From an uncultured Prevotellaceae bacterium (lineage in GTDB: Bacteria > Bacteroidota > Bacteroidia > Bacteroidales > Bacteroidaceae), in contig CACXSA010000018.1 of assembly GCA_902770195.1 (NCBI GenBank), positions 1 to 64,000 of the forward strand: 64,000 nt of DNA, written 5' to 3'. The translations under genes and the position numbers were made by a program. The notes under the pieces are model-generated. The model was not told the origin of the DNA. It worked only from the letters and a program-made list of their open reading frames with translations, and made no database searches. Shown here piece after piece: positions 32,190 to 39,995 of the stretch. The stretch's first letter is position 1; every line of letters begins with the position of its first letter.

Positions 32190-32810
32190 ATGAAAAAGAT
32201 TATATTTTTATTGATCCTGCTTGGAAGTGTGATTGGTATTCAGGCACAAGAACACGAGACTCCCAATGCTCAGCAAGCTCGTCGTATGTTCATGGATATA
32301 TATAACAAGGTTTATGGCGATGAAGGTGCCACCCTGCATTATAAAGTGAACATTATCGGACTCTACAAGACAGAGGGAACGATATGGATGAAGCAGAAGA
32401 AGAGCAAGTTTATCGATGAGAAATACATTGCATGGAATGACGATGTGACCTTCCACCGACTGGAACGCAAGAAAAAACGCATTGTCATCTACGATGCCCA
32501 TTCTGAGGAGCGCGACAAATATGCAGCAAAGTTCAAGTTCACACCGGACAACTACACCTATAGCATCAAGGATGAAAAGAACAAAGGCATTGCCATCACG
32601 CTCAAGGCTAAGAAGGGTGTAAAGGGCATCAAGGAAGCTCGTGTTATGCTGGACCGCCAGACACATACTCCCACCAGTATCCGTATCAAGGTGGGCATAT
32701 TCCACACCACTATTAAGATCAGTAACTTCAAGGTAGGAGATATTAGTGACGATCTGTTCAAATTTCCAAAAGATCAATACAAGAATTACGAATACGAAGA
32801 TAAAAGATAA
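32190..32810 (+). CDS. LolA-like outer-membrane lipoprotein-sorting protein (putative)
   Basis: A 206-residue protein with a signal peptide (MKKIIFLLILLGSVIGIQAQ). The mature part alternates a helix near AQQARRMFMDIYNKVY with strands such as GTIWMKQKKSKFID and ARVMLDRQTHTPTSIRIKVG. The D.QT..P..I motif near the C-terminus is typical of LolA/LppX-like half-barrels that carry lipids or lipoproteins through the periplasm. The family call is by fold pattern. Its stop codon overlaps the start of the next gene (TAATG), so the two are coupled. Confidence 0.6.
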   Translation: MKKIIFLLILLGSVIGIQAQEHETPNAQQARRMFMDIYNKVYGDEGATLHYKVNIIGLYKTEGTIWMKQKKSKFIDEKYIAWNDDVTFHRLERKKKRIVIYDAHSEERDKYAAKFKFTPDNYTYSIKDEKNKGIAITLKAKKGVKGIKEARVMLDRQTHTPTSIRIKVGIFHTTIKISNFKVGDISDDLFKFPKDQYKNYEYEDKR

Positions 32811-33595
32811 TGAGGAAATATGCTTTATTCTTTGATATTGACGGCACACTGGTAAGCTTCAAGACCCATCAGATACCGCCATCAACTATCTTCGCTCTCA
32901 CGCAGGCCAAGGCCAATGGCCATCAAGTGTTTATCGCTACTGGTCGTCCTCCCTTGATTATCACCAACCTGGGAGCCATTGAGCACCTGATAGACGGCTA
33001 TATCACCATCAATGGAGCACTTTGCTTTATCAACAACAAAGTTATCAGCTGTAAGGACATTCCCCATGATGCAGCCCTCTTCGCTGTTAACGATGCTCAG
33101 GAGAAGAACTACGGACTAATCGTTGTTGGCGAAAAAGATGTTGCCGTAATAGACCCTCATGGTGAGGTTGACCGCATATTCCGTCAGGAGATTGCTGTCG
33201 AGAATCTCGAGAAGGCCAAAACCGTAGAAGAAGTCCTCGAACAACGCATTCTTCAACTCACACCTTTCTTCTCTGCCGAATACGAACATGAGTTCATGGC
33301 CCACATTCCCTGTTGTACCTCTGGACGTTGGCATCCGGCATTCACCGATGTCACCGCCATTGGCGCAGACAAGGGTGAAGGCATATTGACAATGGCACGT
33401 CACTTGAACTTAAATCCTGAGAATACAATAGCTTTTGGTGATGGAGGCAACGACACTTCCATGATTAAGAATGCAGGCATCGGTGTGGCTATGGGTAATG
33501 CTCTTGACATGCTCAAGCAAGATGCCGACTACACCACCTCCTCCGTTGACGAAGACGGCATCATGAAAGCACTCAGACATTTCAATTTAATTTAA
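32810..33595 (+). CDS. Cof-type HAD-IIB sugar phosphatase
   Basis: A 261-residue HAD phosphatase. Motif I is FFDIDGTL (nucleophile Asp9, acid/base Asp11), motif II IATGRPP, motif III Lys in GADKGEG and motif IV FGDGGNDTSM. A C2-type cap lies at about 85-185. Such Cof/YbjI enzymes dephosphorylate sugar phosphates or cofactors such as FMN; the substrate cannot be predicted. It is coupled to the LolA-like gene by a one-base overlap and converges with the Nudix gene (four-base overlap). Confidence 0.88.
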   Translation: MRKYALFFDIDGTLVSFKTHQIPPSTIFALTQAKANGHQVFIATGRPPLIITNLGAIEHLIDGYITINGALCFINNKVISCKDIPHDAALFAVNDAQEKNYGLIVVGEKDVAVIDPHGEVDRIFRQEIAVENLEKAKTVEEVLEQRILQLTPFFSAEYEHEFMAHIPCCTSGRWHPAFTDVTAIGADKGEGILTMARHLNLNPENTIAFGDGGNDTSMIKNAGIGVAMGNALDMLKQDADYTTSSVDEDGIMKALRHFNLI

Positions 33596-34104
33596 TCTTC
33601 CTTATTCGAAAAGCAACGCAGAAACTCGCTCTCAAAGTTGGGGGTCAAAATACCCTGCCCTATGGCTTCACGAATCTCTTGAATCGTCCAAAAACGACCG
33701 CCATCTAATTCATCGGCAGAAGGTGAGATGGGACCATCGTAGGTTGTGCGGTTCACATACACCAATTCACGCTCACGCTGACTCTCAAAAACATATTTGT
33801 CAACGAATTCTGCGATGAAGTCCGTTATGCCCAGTTCCTCACGAACCTCACGACGTAGGGCATCTTCAACGGTCTCACCATAGTCAATGTGTCCACCCAC
33901 AGCCGTGTCCCACTTGCCAGGTTGTATGTCTTTCCACTCGGGTCTCCGTTGCAGGTAGATATCGCCTTGTGAGTTAAACACATGCAAGTGAACCACGGGA
34001 TGAAGCAGTTTCGATCCGCTATGACACTCGCCCCGAGTTGCCTTTCCCACTACCCTGCCCTCGTCATCGACAAGAGGGAATAATTCTTGTTGATTGTCTG
34101 TCAT
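33592..34104 (-). CDS. Nudix hydrolase
   Basis: A 170-residue protein with a complete Nudix box from Gly71 (GHIDYGETVEDALRREVREE followed by LG), fitting GX5EX7REUXEEXGU. The N-terminal LVDDEGRVVGKATRGECH and DIYLQRRP resemble the isopentenyl-diphosphate isomerase-like/YfcD subgroup, which hydrolyses nucleoside or sugar diphosphates. There is no isomerase-specific Cys-Glu pair that I can confirm. It is monocistronic with a possible TATTTTTG promoter element at 34120-34127. Confidence 0.88.
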   Translation of the reverse strand: MTDNQQELFPLVDDEGRVVGKATRGECHSGSKLLHPVVHLHVFNSQGDIYLQRRPEWKDIQPGKWDTAVGGHIDYGETVEDALRREVREELGITDFIAEFVDKYVFESQRERELVYVNRTTYDGPISPSADELDGGRFWTIQEIREAIGQGILTPNFESEFLRCFSNKED

Positions 34105-34245
34105 CTTCTATTTTTTCTGCAAAAATACAAAATATCTTCATCATTTTTCCGTATTATACGAGCAAAGTTACTTTTACACCTCAATAAAGTTTATTATATC
34201 GCGTTCGGTTGCTTGTTAAACTAGCTTAAAGATTAACATAAATAG

Positions 34246-34276
34246 CTTGCGATACAAGGCAATCATCATATCTTTG
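34246..34276 (+). promoter_or_regulatory. Promoter of the TIGR04076 gene
   Basis: CTTG (34246-34249), 19 bases, TATCTTTG (34269-34276), about 60 bases before the ATG at 34337. The -33 box has C in place of the first T, like the DUF6266 promoter at 34839-34870. Confidence 0.6.
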
Positions 34277-34336
34277 CATTGGATATGTTGATTTCTCAAA
34301 CAACAGATAATAACAAAAACAGTCAATATACAGCGT

Positions 34337-34690
34337 ATGAACAAAGTTAGGATCACCGCCATTCGTCAAACCATCTATACAGACCTGATGGAACAATACG
34401 AAAACCCTATTGAGCATGCTTGTGATGTGACAGAAGGGCAGCAATGGATATCTGAGAATGGGCAGTGCCCAGAAGGCATGTGTCCTTCTGCATGGAGTTC
34501 CATGCAGAAGTTTGTAGAATCACTGGCAAAGGGCGAAGGACACTTCTTCGCACAGAAAAGCATTGCCCCTGATGGGTCAATCGATTATCATGATGGCTGG
34601 ATGAAGAATCCTATGAGTGCCATGATTAGTTGCAACGACGGTTTTCGCCCCTTTAGCTTTTATATCGAAGCAATTGAAAGTTCAAAGTAA
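34337..34690 (+). CDS. TIGR04076 family protein
   Basis: A 117-residue protein. The start MNKVRITAIRQTIYTDLMEQY, the middle segment CPEGMCPSAWSSMQKFV and the end ISCNDGFRPFSFYIEAI match the TIGR04076 pattern (K..VKITVLR...Y.DL; CP.G.CP.AW; C.DG.RPV.F..EA). The conserved cysteines (CPEGMCP, ISCND) suggest metal binding. The function of the family is unknown. It is cytoplasmic. It has its own promoter and is followed by the DUF6266 unit. Confidence 0.8.
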   Translation: MNKVRITAIRQTIYTDLMEQYENPIEHACDVTEGQQWISENGQCPEGMCPSAWSSMQKFVESLAKGEGHFFAQKSIAPDGSIDYHDGWMKNPMSAMISCNDGFRPFSFYIEAIESSK

Positions 34691-34695
34691 CCAAG

Positions 34696-34848
34696 ATGAC
34701 AATGAATGCAAAGCCACACTCAGAAAAAAGGGCAGAGAACGGTCACAAGATGATAGCCCTAGAAGCAGAAGTTCCTATGGTGTTTGCAGTTCCTATCAAC
34801 AAGGATTTCAGTAAGGGAAGGATTTTCCTTGCAAAAAACTTGCAATAA
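34696..34848 (+). CDS. Possible small ORF, 50 residues (uncertain)
   Basis: An ATG-to-TAA frame five bases after the TIGR04076 stop would encode a basic peptide (MTMNAKPHSEKRAENGHK ... RIFLAKNLQ). No ribosome-binding site, family match or hydrophobic segment supports it. Its last codons overlap the -33 box of the next promoter. It may be chance or the remnant of a gene. Confidence 0.2.
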   Translation: MTMNAKPHSEKRAENGHKMIALEAEVPMVFAVPINKDFSKGRIFLAKNLQ

Positions 34849-34870
34849 TCAAAAAGATGTTGTATCTTTG
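34839..34870 (+). promoter_or_regulatory. Promoter reading into the 11-bp array and DUF6266 gene
   Basis: CTTG (34839-34842), 20 bases, TATCTTTG (34863-34870). Transcription would start near 34876 and run through the whole repeat array, giving a leader of about 350 bases before the DUF6266 ATG. The leader also holds the small stem GAGG-cttata-CCTC (34883-34896) before the array. Confidence 0.65.
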
Positions 34871-34943
34871 CAACATAGAACAGAGGCTTATACCTCTTAT
34901 TGGTTGATGAAGAGTGTATAACCCCAAAAAGCAGAATACATCT

Positions 34944-35119
34944 CTATACCAACTCTATACCAAGTCTATACCAAGTCTATACCAACTCTATGGTAACTCA
35001 AGGAGTTCTCTAAGGTATCGCTAAGGTATCGCTATAACAACTCCTATCCAACGCTAATCGGACGCTAATTGAACGCTAATCGGATACTAATTGAACGCTA
35101 ATCCGACACTATATGTAAA
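34944..35119 (+). repeat. Array of sixteen 11-bp units
   Basis: From 34944 the sequence keeps an exact 11-base phase for 176 bases. Fourteen of sixteen units start CTA; units 6 (CAAGGAGTTCT) and 10 (CCTATCCAACG) do not. Unit classes are CTATACCAACT/CTATACCAAGT (units 1-4), CTAAGGTATCG (units 7-8, identical) and CTAATCGGACG/CTAATTGAACG (units 11-14, alternating). No unit has an insertion or deletion. Eleven is not a multiple of three and stops occur in the frames, so it is not coding. ATACC in units 1-4 complements GGTAT in units 7-8. After it, CTGACC-aat-GGTCAG (35167-35181) forms a hairpin before the DUF6266 gene. It fills most of the gene-free stretch 34849-35223. Confidence 0.95.
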
Positions 35120-35223
35120 ACGCTACGGAATGGGATGAGTAAGGGTAGAGATTGCAATGCCACACTCTGACCAATGGTCAGAAAACACTATGACAAGGTT
35201 ATTAACTGAACAAGATAAAGACA

Positions 35224-35832
35224 ATGGCAATATACAAGAATGGAAAGATGAGCGGTAAGCTGGGTGACGTGATTCACAGTTCATGGCACGGGCGCCACTA
35301 TACCCGAAGAAAACCTGAGACGGTGGCCAATCCACAGACCGAAAGTCAACAAGCGCATCGCAATGCCTTTGCCGAGATTTCGCGCCTATCATCAGCCATG
35401 AAGACAGGCCACCAGGAAGGACTACATTGGCAGGCCGTTCGCCAAAAACTCAATACTCATAGTGTTTTTAAAAAGCTGAACAAGAACTGCTATGGTCCTA
35501 ATGGCATCGACTATCCACGCGTCAAAATCAGTGAGGGGTCTGTCAGCCGAGCCAACATCACCTATGCAAAGATAGATGCAGAAGGCAACATAAGCGTTCT
35601 GTTCGATGGCAGAGCAAACGAGACTGAAGACCTCAAGGACCAGTTCTTCCTCTATGTATTCTGCCCTGCCCTACGAGATGGTGCATTTGCAAAGCCCGTG
35701 AACCGTTCCGAAGAAGCCGTCAGTTGTCAGATTCCCGATGAGTGGCGCGGTCATGATCTCCATCTCTATGCCTTCATGAAGGACAAAGTCGGGCACACGT
35801 CTGATACCATTTACGTAGGAGCGTTCAAATAA
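35224..35832 (+). CDS. DUF6266 family protein
   Basis: A 202-residue protein beginning MAIYKNGKMSGKLGDVIHSSWHG, the typical start of DUF6266 proteins of Bacteroidetes (MAIY..G...G..G..V...W.G). There is no signal peptide. An N-terminal basic region (about 20-60, rich in Arg, His, Gln) is followed by a strand-rich C-terminal half (from about 100: ISEGSVSRANITYAKIDAEG; VSCQIPDEWRGHDLHLYAFM). Function unknown. The basic N-terminus could bind nucleic acid. It is the only gene of a compact unit: promoter 34839, leader with the 11-bp array, gene, and a strong terminator. Confidence 0.7.
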   Translation: MAIYKNGKMSGKLGDVIHSSWHGRHYTRRKPETVANPQTESQQAHRNAFAEISRLSSAMKTGHQEGLHWQAVRQKLNTHSVFKKLNKNCYGPNGIDYPRVKISEGSVSRANITYAKIDAEGNISVLFDGRANETEDLKDQFFLYVFCPALRDGAFAKPVNRSEEAVSCQIPDEWRGHDLHLYAFMKDKVGHTSDTIYVGAFK

Positions 35833-35833
35833 T

Positions 35834-35890
35834 AAAATAGCGGGAACCCGCACCGACATCCTCGGCCTCGGGTTCCCGCTATTTTATTTT
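35834..35890. terminator. Bidirectional terminator after the DUF6266 gene
   Basis: AAAATAGCGGGAACCCG and CGGGTTCCCGCTATTTT form a perfect 17-bp stem around an 18-base loop, starting one base after the stop codon and ending in TATTTT. The A-run on the other side makes it work for the convergent SDR gene as well. Confidence 0.93.
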
Positions 35891-35899
35891 CTCAGTTTT

Positions 35900-36661
35900 T
35901 CATTCCTGTTTACGTGCAATGAGGAACGGACTTGCCTGATGGGTAGCCAAAATGGTGACTTCTGCTATCTGTACATGCTTGGGTGCGGATGCCACATAGA
36001 AGCAGACATCGGCAATATCGTCGCCTATCAGCGGTTTCACACCTTTATAGACATTGTCGGCACGCTGCTGGTCACCACGGAATCGGACAACGCTGAAGTT
36101 GGTTTCTACCAGTCCTGGCTTGATGTTCGTTACACGAACAGCCGATTCGGCTAAGTCAATGCGCAGGCCGTCGGTCAGGGTCTTGACGGCAGCTTTTGTA
36201 GCACAATAGACATTGCCACCGGCATAGGCTGCATCGCCCGCTATGCTGCCGATATTAATGACATGTCCGTCATTGCGTGCAACCATGTCTGGCACTATCA
36301 AGCGCGTCATCGTCAGCAGACCCTTGATGTTGGTGTCAATCATGACCGCCCACTCATCCACATCGCCCTCGTACTCCTTGTCCATACCAATAGCCAGTCC
36401 GGCATTATTGATGAGCACGTCTATCGGTTTCCACTCGTCAGAGATGCTGTCAACCGCCTGTCGGGCAGCCTCTTTATCGCGCACGTCGAAGGTCAGCGTC
36501 AGCACCTTCGTCCCCTGCTGGGTCAACTCAGTTTGCAAAGCCTGTAGCTTAGCTGTATTTCTACCTGTCAGAATGACATCATAGCCTCCTTGGGCAAACT
36601 TCCTTGCACAGGCCTCGCCAATACCGCTGGTGGCACCTGTTATCAATGCAATCTTTTTCAT
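35900..36661 (-). CDS. Short-chain dehydrogenase/reductase (YdfG-like)
   Basis: A 253-residue classical SDR. The cofactor motif is TGATSGIG (8-15), followed by TGRN (Arg suggests NADP), NNAG in LINNAGLAIG, the catalytic Ser in INIGSIAG and YxxxK in YCATKAA, then PGLVET. It is close to E. coli YdfG and yeast serine/3-hydroxy acid dehydrogenases, which oxidise 3-hydroxy acids. It is cytoplasmic. It lies downstream of an oxidoreductase/epimerase set on the same strand, 35 bases after the Gfo/Idh gene. Confidence 0.88.
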   Translation of the reverse strand: MKKIALITGATSGIGEACARKFAQGGYDVILTGRNTAKLQALQTELTQQGTKVLTLTFDVRDKEAARQAVDSISDEWKPIDVLINNAGLAIGMDKEYEGDVDEWAVMIDTNIKGLLTMTRLIVPDMVARNDGHVINIGSIAGDAAYAGGNVYCATKAAVKTLTDGLRIDLAESAVRVTNIKPGLVETNFSVVRFRGDQQRADNVYKGVKPLIGDDIADVCFYVASAPKHVQIAEVTILATHQASPFLIARKQE

Positions 36662-36696
36662 TTCATTTTATATTGTAATTCGGTAATACAAATCAG

Positions 36697-37683
36697 TTAG
36701 TCCATTGGATAATGAACGCCCCACTCTGCACGGAGCTGGTCCATGAGCTGCATGATGTAGAGTGTCTCCTGATGGGGCATCTCGCGGGGTTCCAGCAGTC
36801 CGTCAATCAGGGCTTGACGGCAGGCAGCGAACTGGTATTCGTAGCCCGTAATCTGTTGGGGCACACGGATTTCCTCGTCGAACACGCGGTTACGCTTGTT
36901 GACGGTGACGCACTGCGGGTTGTTGATATTGTCGATGATGATGTTACCCTCGGGGCCGGCTATGACGCCGATGTTGTCGCCGACACAGGTTGCGCTGGAC
37001 TGAACATTGGCCATGATACCATCCTGAAGTATCATGGTGACGGTGTTGGTGAGGTCCATGCCGGTATCGCTCTTGACGCAATAGCCTTTCATCAGCTGGA
37101 CAGGTGCATCAGTGAACATACGCACGAAGTTAAGGGCATAGACACCGACGTCAAGGAGTGCCCCGCCACAGAGGTCGGGACGGAAGATGCGCTCCTTGTG
37201 CAACATGTTATAGCCAAGGGTAGCGGTGATGAGTCGGGGCTTTCCGATGCGGCCGTCGGCTATCAGCTGGCGCACGGTGCCGACCACGGGCTGGTAGCGC
37301 GTCCAAATAGCCTCTGCGAGAAAAACATGGCGGTCATGGGCCAGCGCCACTATATCTTCTGCCTGTCGCAGATTGGCCATAAAGGCTTTCTCCACCAGAC
37401 AGGGCTTACCGGCGAGGATGGCCTCACGGGTGACGTCGTAGTGGTGGGAGTGCGGCGTTGCCACGTAGATAAGATCCACATCGGGGTCGGCTATCAGCTC
37501 GGCATAGGAGCCGTAGGCCTTGGGAATGTTCCACTTCTGGGCAAAAGCCTCTGCCTTCTCCAAAGAGCGGGATCCGATGGCATAGGCCTTGCAGTCGTTC
37601 ATGTCTTTTAGGGTGATGGCAGCCATCTCGGCTATCCTTCCTGCGCCGATGATGCCGACGCGCATTGTTCCATTTTTATCCAT
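36697..37683 (-). CDS. Gfo/Idh/MocA family oxidoreductase
   Basis: A 328-residue oxidoreductase with an N-terminal Rossmann motif (VGIIGAGRIAEMAA), then VATPHSHHYDVTREAILAGK and CLVEKAF. The Glu-Lys of VEK is the usual substrate-site Lys of the family. The C-terminal half is the alpha/beta domain with DVGVYALNF. It is likely a trans-1,2-dihydrodiol/sugar dehydrogenase-type enzyme acting on a sugar or its derivative with NAD(P). It starts 7 bases after the epimerase gene stop; a second ATG at 37665 is possible. Confidence 0.87.
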   Translation of the reverse strand: MDKNGTMRVGIIGAGRIAEMAAITLKDMNDCKAYAIGSRSLEKAEAFAQKWNIPKAYGSYAELIADPDVDLIYVATPHSHHYDVTREAILAGKPCLVEKAFMANLRQAEDIVALAHDRHVFLAEAIWTRYQPVVGTVRQLIADGRIGKPRLITATLGYNMLHKERIFRPDLCGGALLDVGVYALNFVRMFTDAPVQLMKGYCVKSDTGMDLTNTVTMILQDGIMANVQSSATCVGDNIGVIAGPEGNIIIDNINNPQCVTVNKRNRVFDEEIRVPQQITGYEYQFAACRQALIDGLLEPREMPHQETLYIMQLMDQLRAEWGVHYPMD

Positions 37684-37690
37684 AAGTCGT

Positions 37691-38707
37691 TTAGAATTTG
37701 TGTTTGGCTTCTTCCTGTGCTTCTATGACGCGGTCGCACCATGCATCGAAGTCGGGCTCTTCTATTTGCAGTTCGGGATGTGCCAGGATGTGCTCTACAC
37801 AGCGGCGCACACCCTCATGAAAGCGTGTAGTAGCCTGGAAGCCAGGAACGACACGCTTCAGCTTGGCACAGTCAAAGACAACGGTCAACGACTTGTCACC
37901 TAACAAGTTACCCTCATAGTCCCACTCCTTCGGTGCTACAGCAGCCAAGAAGTCAGAGGCTACATAATAAAACTTGGGCGTTACGTTCAGCGCCTTGGCT
38001 ACACACTCATAAATCTGTGTCCACGTCAGTTGTTCATCGCTCATAATCTGGAACGCCTCGCCAATAGCTTTGGGATTGCCCAGCAATCCTACAAACCCAC
38101 GGGCAAAGTCTTCATTCCACGTCAGCGTCCACAACGAGGTGCCGTCGCCCTGAATGATGACAGGCTTGCCGTCTATCATACGCTTCAACACCTGCCAGCT
38201 GCCCTTGGGACCATGCACGCTGGTGGGCACGCCACGCTCGCAATAAGTATGGCTGGGGCGCACGATGGTGATGGGGAATCCGTTGTCGCGATATTCCTTC
38301 ATCAACAGTTCCTCGCAAGCTATCTTGTTGCGCGAGTACTGCCAATGCGGATTGGCGAGCGTAGTGCCTTCGGTTATCACGTGGTTGGCGGCAGGCTTGT
38401 TGTAGGCCGAAGCTGACGAGATATAGACATACTGACGGGTGCGCCCACGGAAGAGACGGATGTCACGCTCCACCTGGGCGGGCACGAAGCCGATAAACTC
38501 ACAGACGGCATCGAACATCTCACTTTCAATGTTGGCAAGCACGGTAGCCTCGTCATCAATGTCGCAGATTACCTGACGAACGTTGGCAGGAACCTCGTTT
38601 TTGCGTGTGCCACGATTGAGCAGCCACAGGTCATGTCCTGTTTCAGAAAGCTGACGGGTAATGGCACTACTGATGGTGCCCGTTCCGCCAATGATTAAAA
38701 TCTTCAT
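37691..38707 (-). CDS. NAD-dependent epimerase/dehydratase-like protein
   Basis: A 338-residue extended-SDR protein. The motif ILIIGGTGTISSAITR is the GGTGxIS variant typical of the CSP41/mRNA-binding-like atypical SDR subgroup. YVYISSASAYNKP and YSRNKIACE contain the Ser and a YxxxK-like element. RPSHTYCERGVP and the tail resemble sugar epimerases. It is probably a nucleotide-sugar or free-sugar epimerase or reductase; the subgroup is mostly uncharacterised. It overlaps the upstream alcohol dehydrogenase by four bases (ATGA), so the two are translationally coupled. Confidence 0.82.
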   Translation of the reverse strand: MKILIIGGTGTISSAITRQLSETGHDLWLLNRGTRKNEVPANVRQVICDIDDEATVLANIESEMFDAVCEFIGFVPAQVERDIRLFRGRTRQYVYISSASAYNKPAANHVITEGTTLANPHWQYSRNKIACEELLMKEYRDNGFPITIVRPSHTYCERGVPTSVHGPKGSWQVLKRMIDGKPVIIQGDGTSLWTLTWNEDFARGFVGLLGNPKAIGEAFQIMSDEQLTWTQIYECVAKALNVTPKFYYVASDFLAAVAPKEWDYEGNLLGDKSLTVVFDCAKLKRVVPGFQATTRFHEGVRRCVEHILAHPELQIEEPDFDAWCDRVIEAQEEAKHKF

Positions 38708-39888
38708 CCGCGTGCCATTTTATAGATTGCCTCCATGTCCTCAGCCTTCAGTACCTTGAAACAGCCACAGGTAATCTGATAGTCACGGCTGCACTTGCGT
38801 GTCATCTCCTTGATCTCTGCGTCGGTAATGTCACGACCGATGAGTTCCTTGATAGTGGTAGGCATACCGATGGCATGGTAGAAGCGCTCCATGGCCTCGA
38901 TGCCCTTCAGAGCAGTGCCCTCAGGGTCGGTGAAGTCGTTGGGAACATCCATCACATTGACGGCAAAGCGTACGAAGCGCGACAGGTTCTCGTGCATCAC
39001 GTAACGTGCCCAGCTAGGCCATACGGCAGCCAGTCCCGCACCATGCGTCACGTCGAACATACCGCTGAGCTCGTGCTCCAGCTGGTGGGTTGCCCAGTCG
39101 TCGTGAACACCACAACCTGTCAGTCCCCAATGGGCTACACTGCCACCCCACATAATCTGGGCGCGATGGCGATAGTCCTCCGGATTCTTCAGCACCTCGA
39201 AGACAGCGGTCTTCATCCTGCGCAGTACGGCCTCGGCCAGGTCGGTAGTCAAGTCCATATCGTCGTCCTTGGTGAAGTAGCGCTCCATGGTGTGCATCAT
39301 CATATCGGTAACACCCGCAGCGGTCTGATAGGGAGGCAGGGTGAAGGTGCGACGGGGATTCATGATGGCAAACTTGGGGCGCGACATGTCGTTGCTGTAA
39401 CCCAGCTTCACATCGCCATTCTCGTTGGTCACCACACTGGCCTCACTCATCTCGCTACCAGCGGCAGGAATGGTCAGCACGGAAGCTACGGGGAGCATCG
39501 TGACAGGCTCGGCCTTACCCAGATAAATGTCCCATACCTCGCCCTCGAAGCATACACCGTAGGCAATGCCCTTGGCGGAATCGATAACGCTGCCGCCACC
39601 TACGGCCAGCACGAAATCGACATGTTCCTTGCGGCATAGTTCAATACCCTCGTGAACCAATGACAGACGCGGATTGGGTACTACGCCGCCCAGCGTGACA
39701 TACTCTACTCCGCCCTCGCGAAGCAACGTACATATCTTATCCAGCAGTCCTGACTTGACTGCACTCTTTCCACCATAGTGTACCAGCACTTTCGTACCAC
39801 CATACTTCTTCACCAGACGAGCCACCTGCTCCTCAGACTGTTCGCCAAAAACCACCTCGGTAGGCGCATAATAATTAAAATCCTTCAT
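38704..39888 (-). CDS. Iron-containing alcohol dehydrogenase (YqhD/butanol dehydrogenase type)
   Basis: A 394-residue group III alcohol dehydrogenase. It begins FNYYAPTEVVFGEQSEEQV, has GGGSVIDSAKGIAYG (cofactor), TIPAAGSEMSEASVV, and the metal-binding Asp/His positions in TAAGVTDMMMHTMERYF, THQLEHELSGMFDVTHGAGLA. It is of the NADPH-dependent aldehyde reductase/butanol dehydrogenase type, which reduces short aldehydes. It is first in a four-gene run with an epimerase, a Gfo/Idh oxidoreductase and an SDR, divergent from carbohydrate-active genes. Confidence 0.93.
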   Translation of the reverse strand: MKDFNYYAPTEVVFGEQSEEQVARLVKKYGGTKVLVHYGGKSAVKSGLLDKICTLLREGGVEYVTLGGVVPNPRLSLVHEGIELCRKEHVDFVLAVGGGSVIDSAKGIAYGVCFEGEVWDIYLGKAEPVTMLPVASVLTIPAAGSEMSEASVVTNENGDVKLGYSNDMSRPKFAIMNPRRTFTLPPYQTAAGVTDMMMHTMERYFTKDDDMDLTTDLAEAVLRRMKTAVFEVLKNPEDYRHRAQIMWGGSVAHWGLTGCGVHDDWATHQLEHELSGMFDVTHGAGLAAVWPSWARYVMHENLSRFVRFAVNVMDVPNDFTDPEGTALKGIEAMERFYHAIGMPTTIKELIGRDITDAEIKEMTRKCSRDYQITCGCFKVLKAEDMEAIYKMARG

Positions 39889-39995
39889 GCTTTTGTTAAT
39901 AGAGTTGTAAATATAATAATCTTATGACGTTTCACAGACCATTTGGTTTAAACCTTAACTAGTGACATTTTTCCACCCTGTCCGTCTTGAAGTAT

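Noticed and set aside
34944..35119. CRISPR array
   Set aside because: Units are 11 bases without unique spacers or longer repeats, and no cas genes are present.
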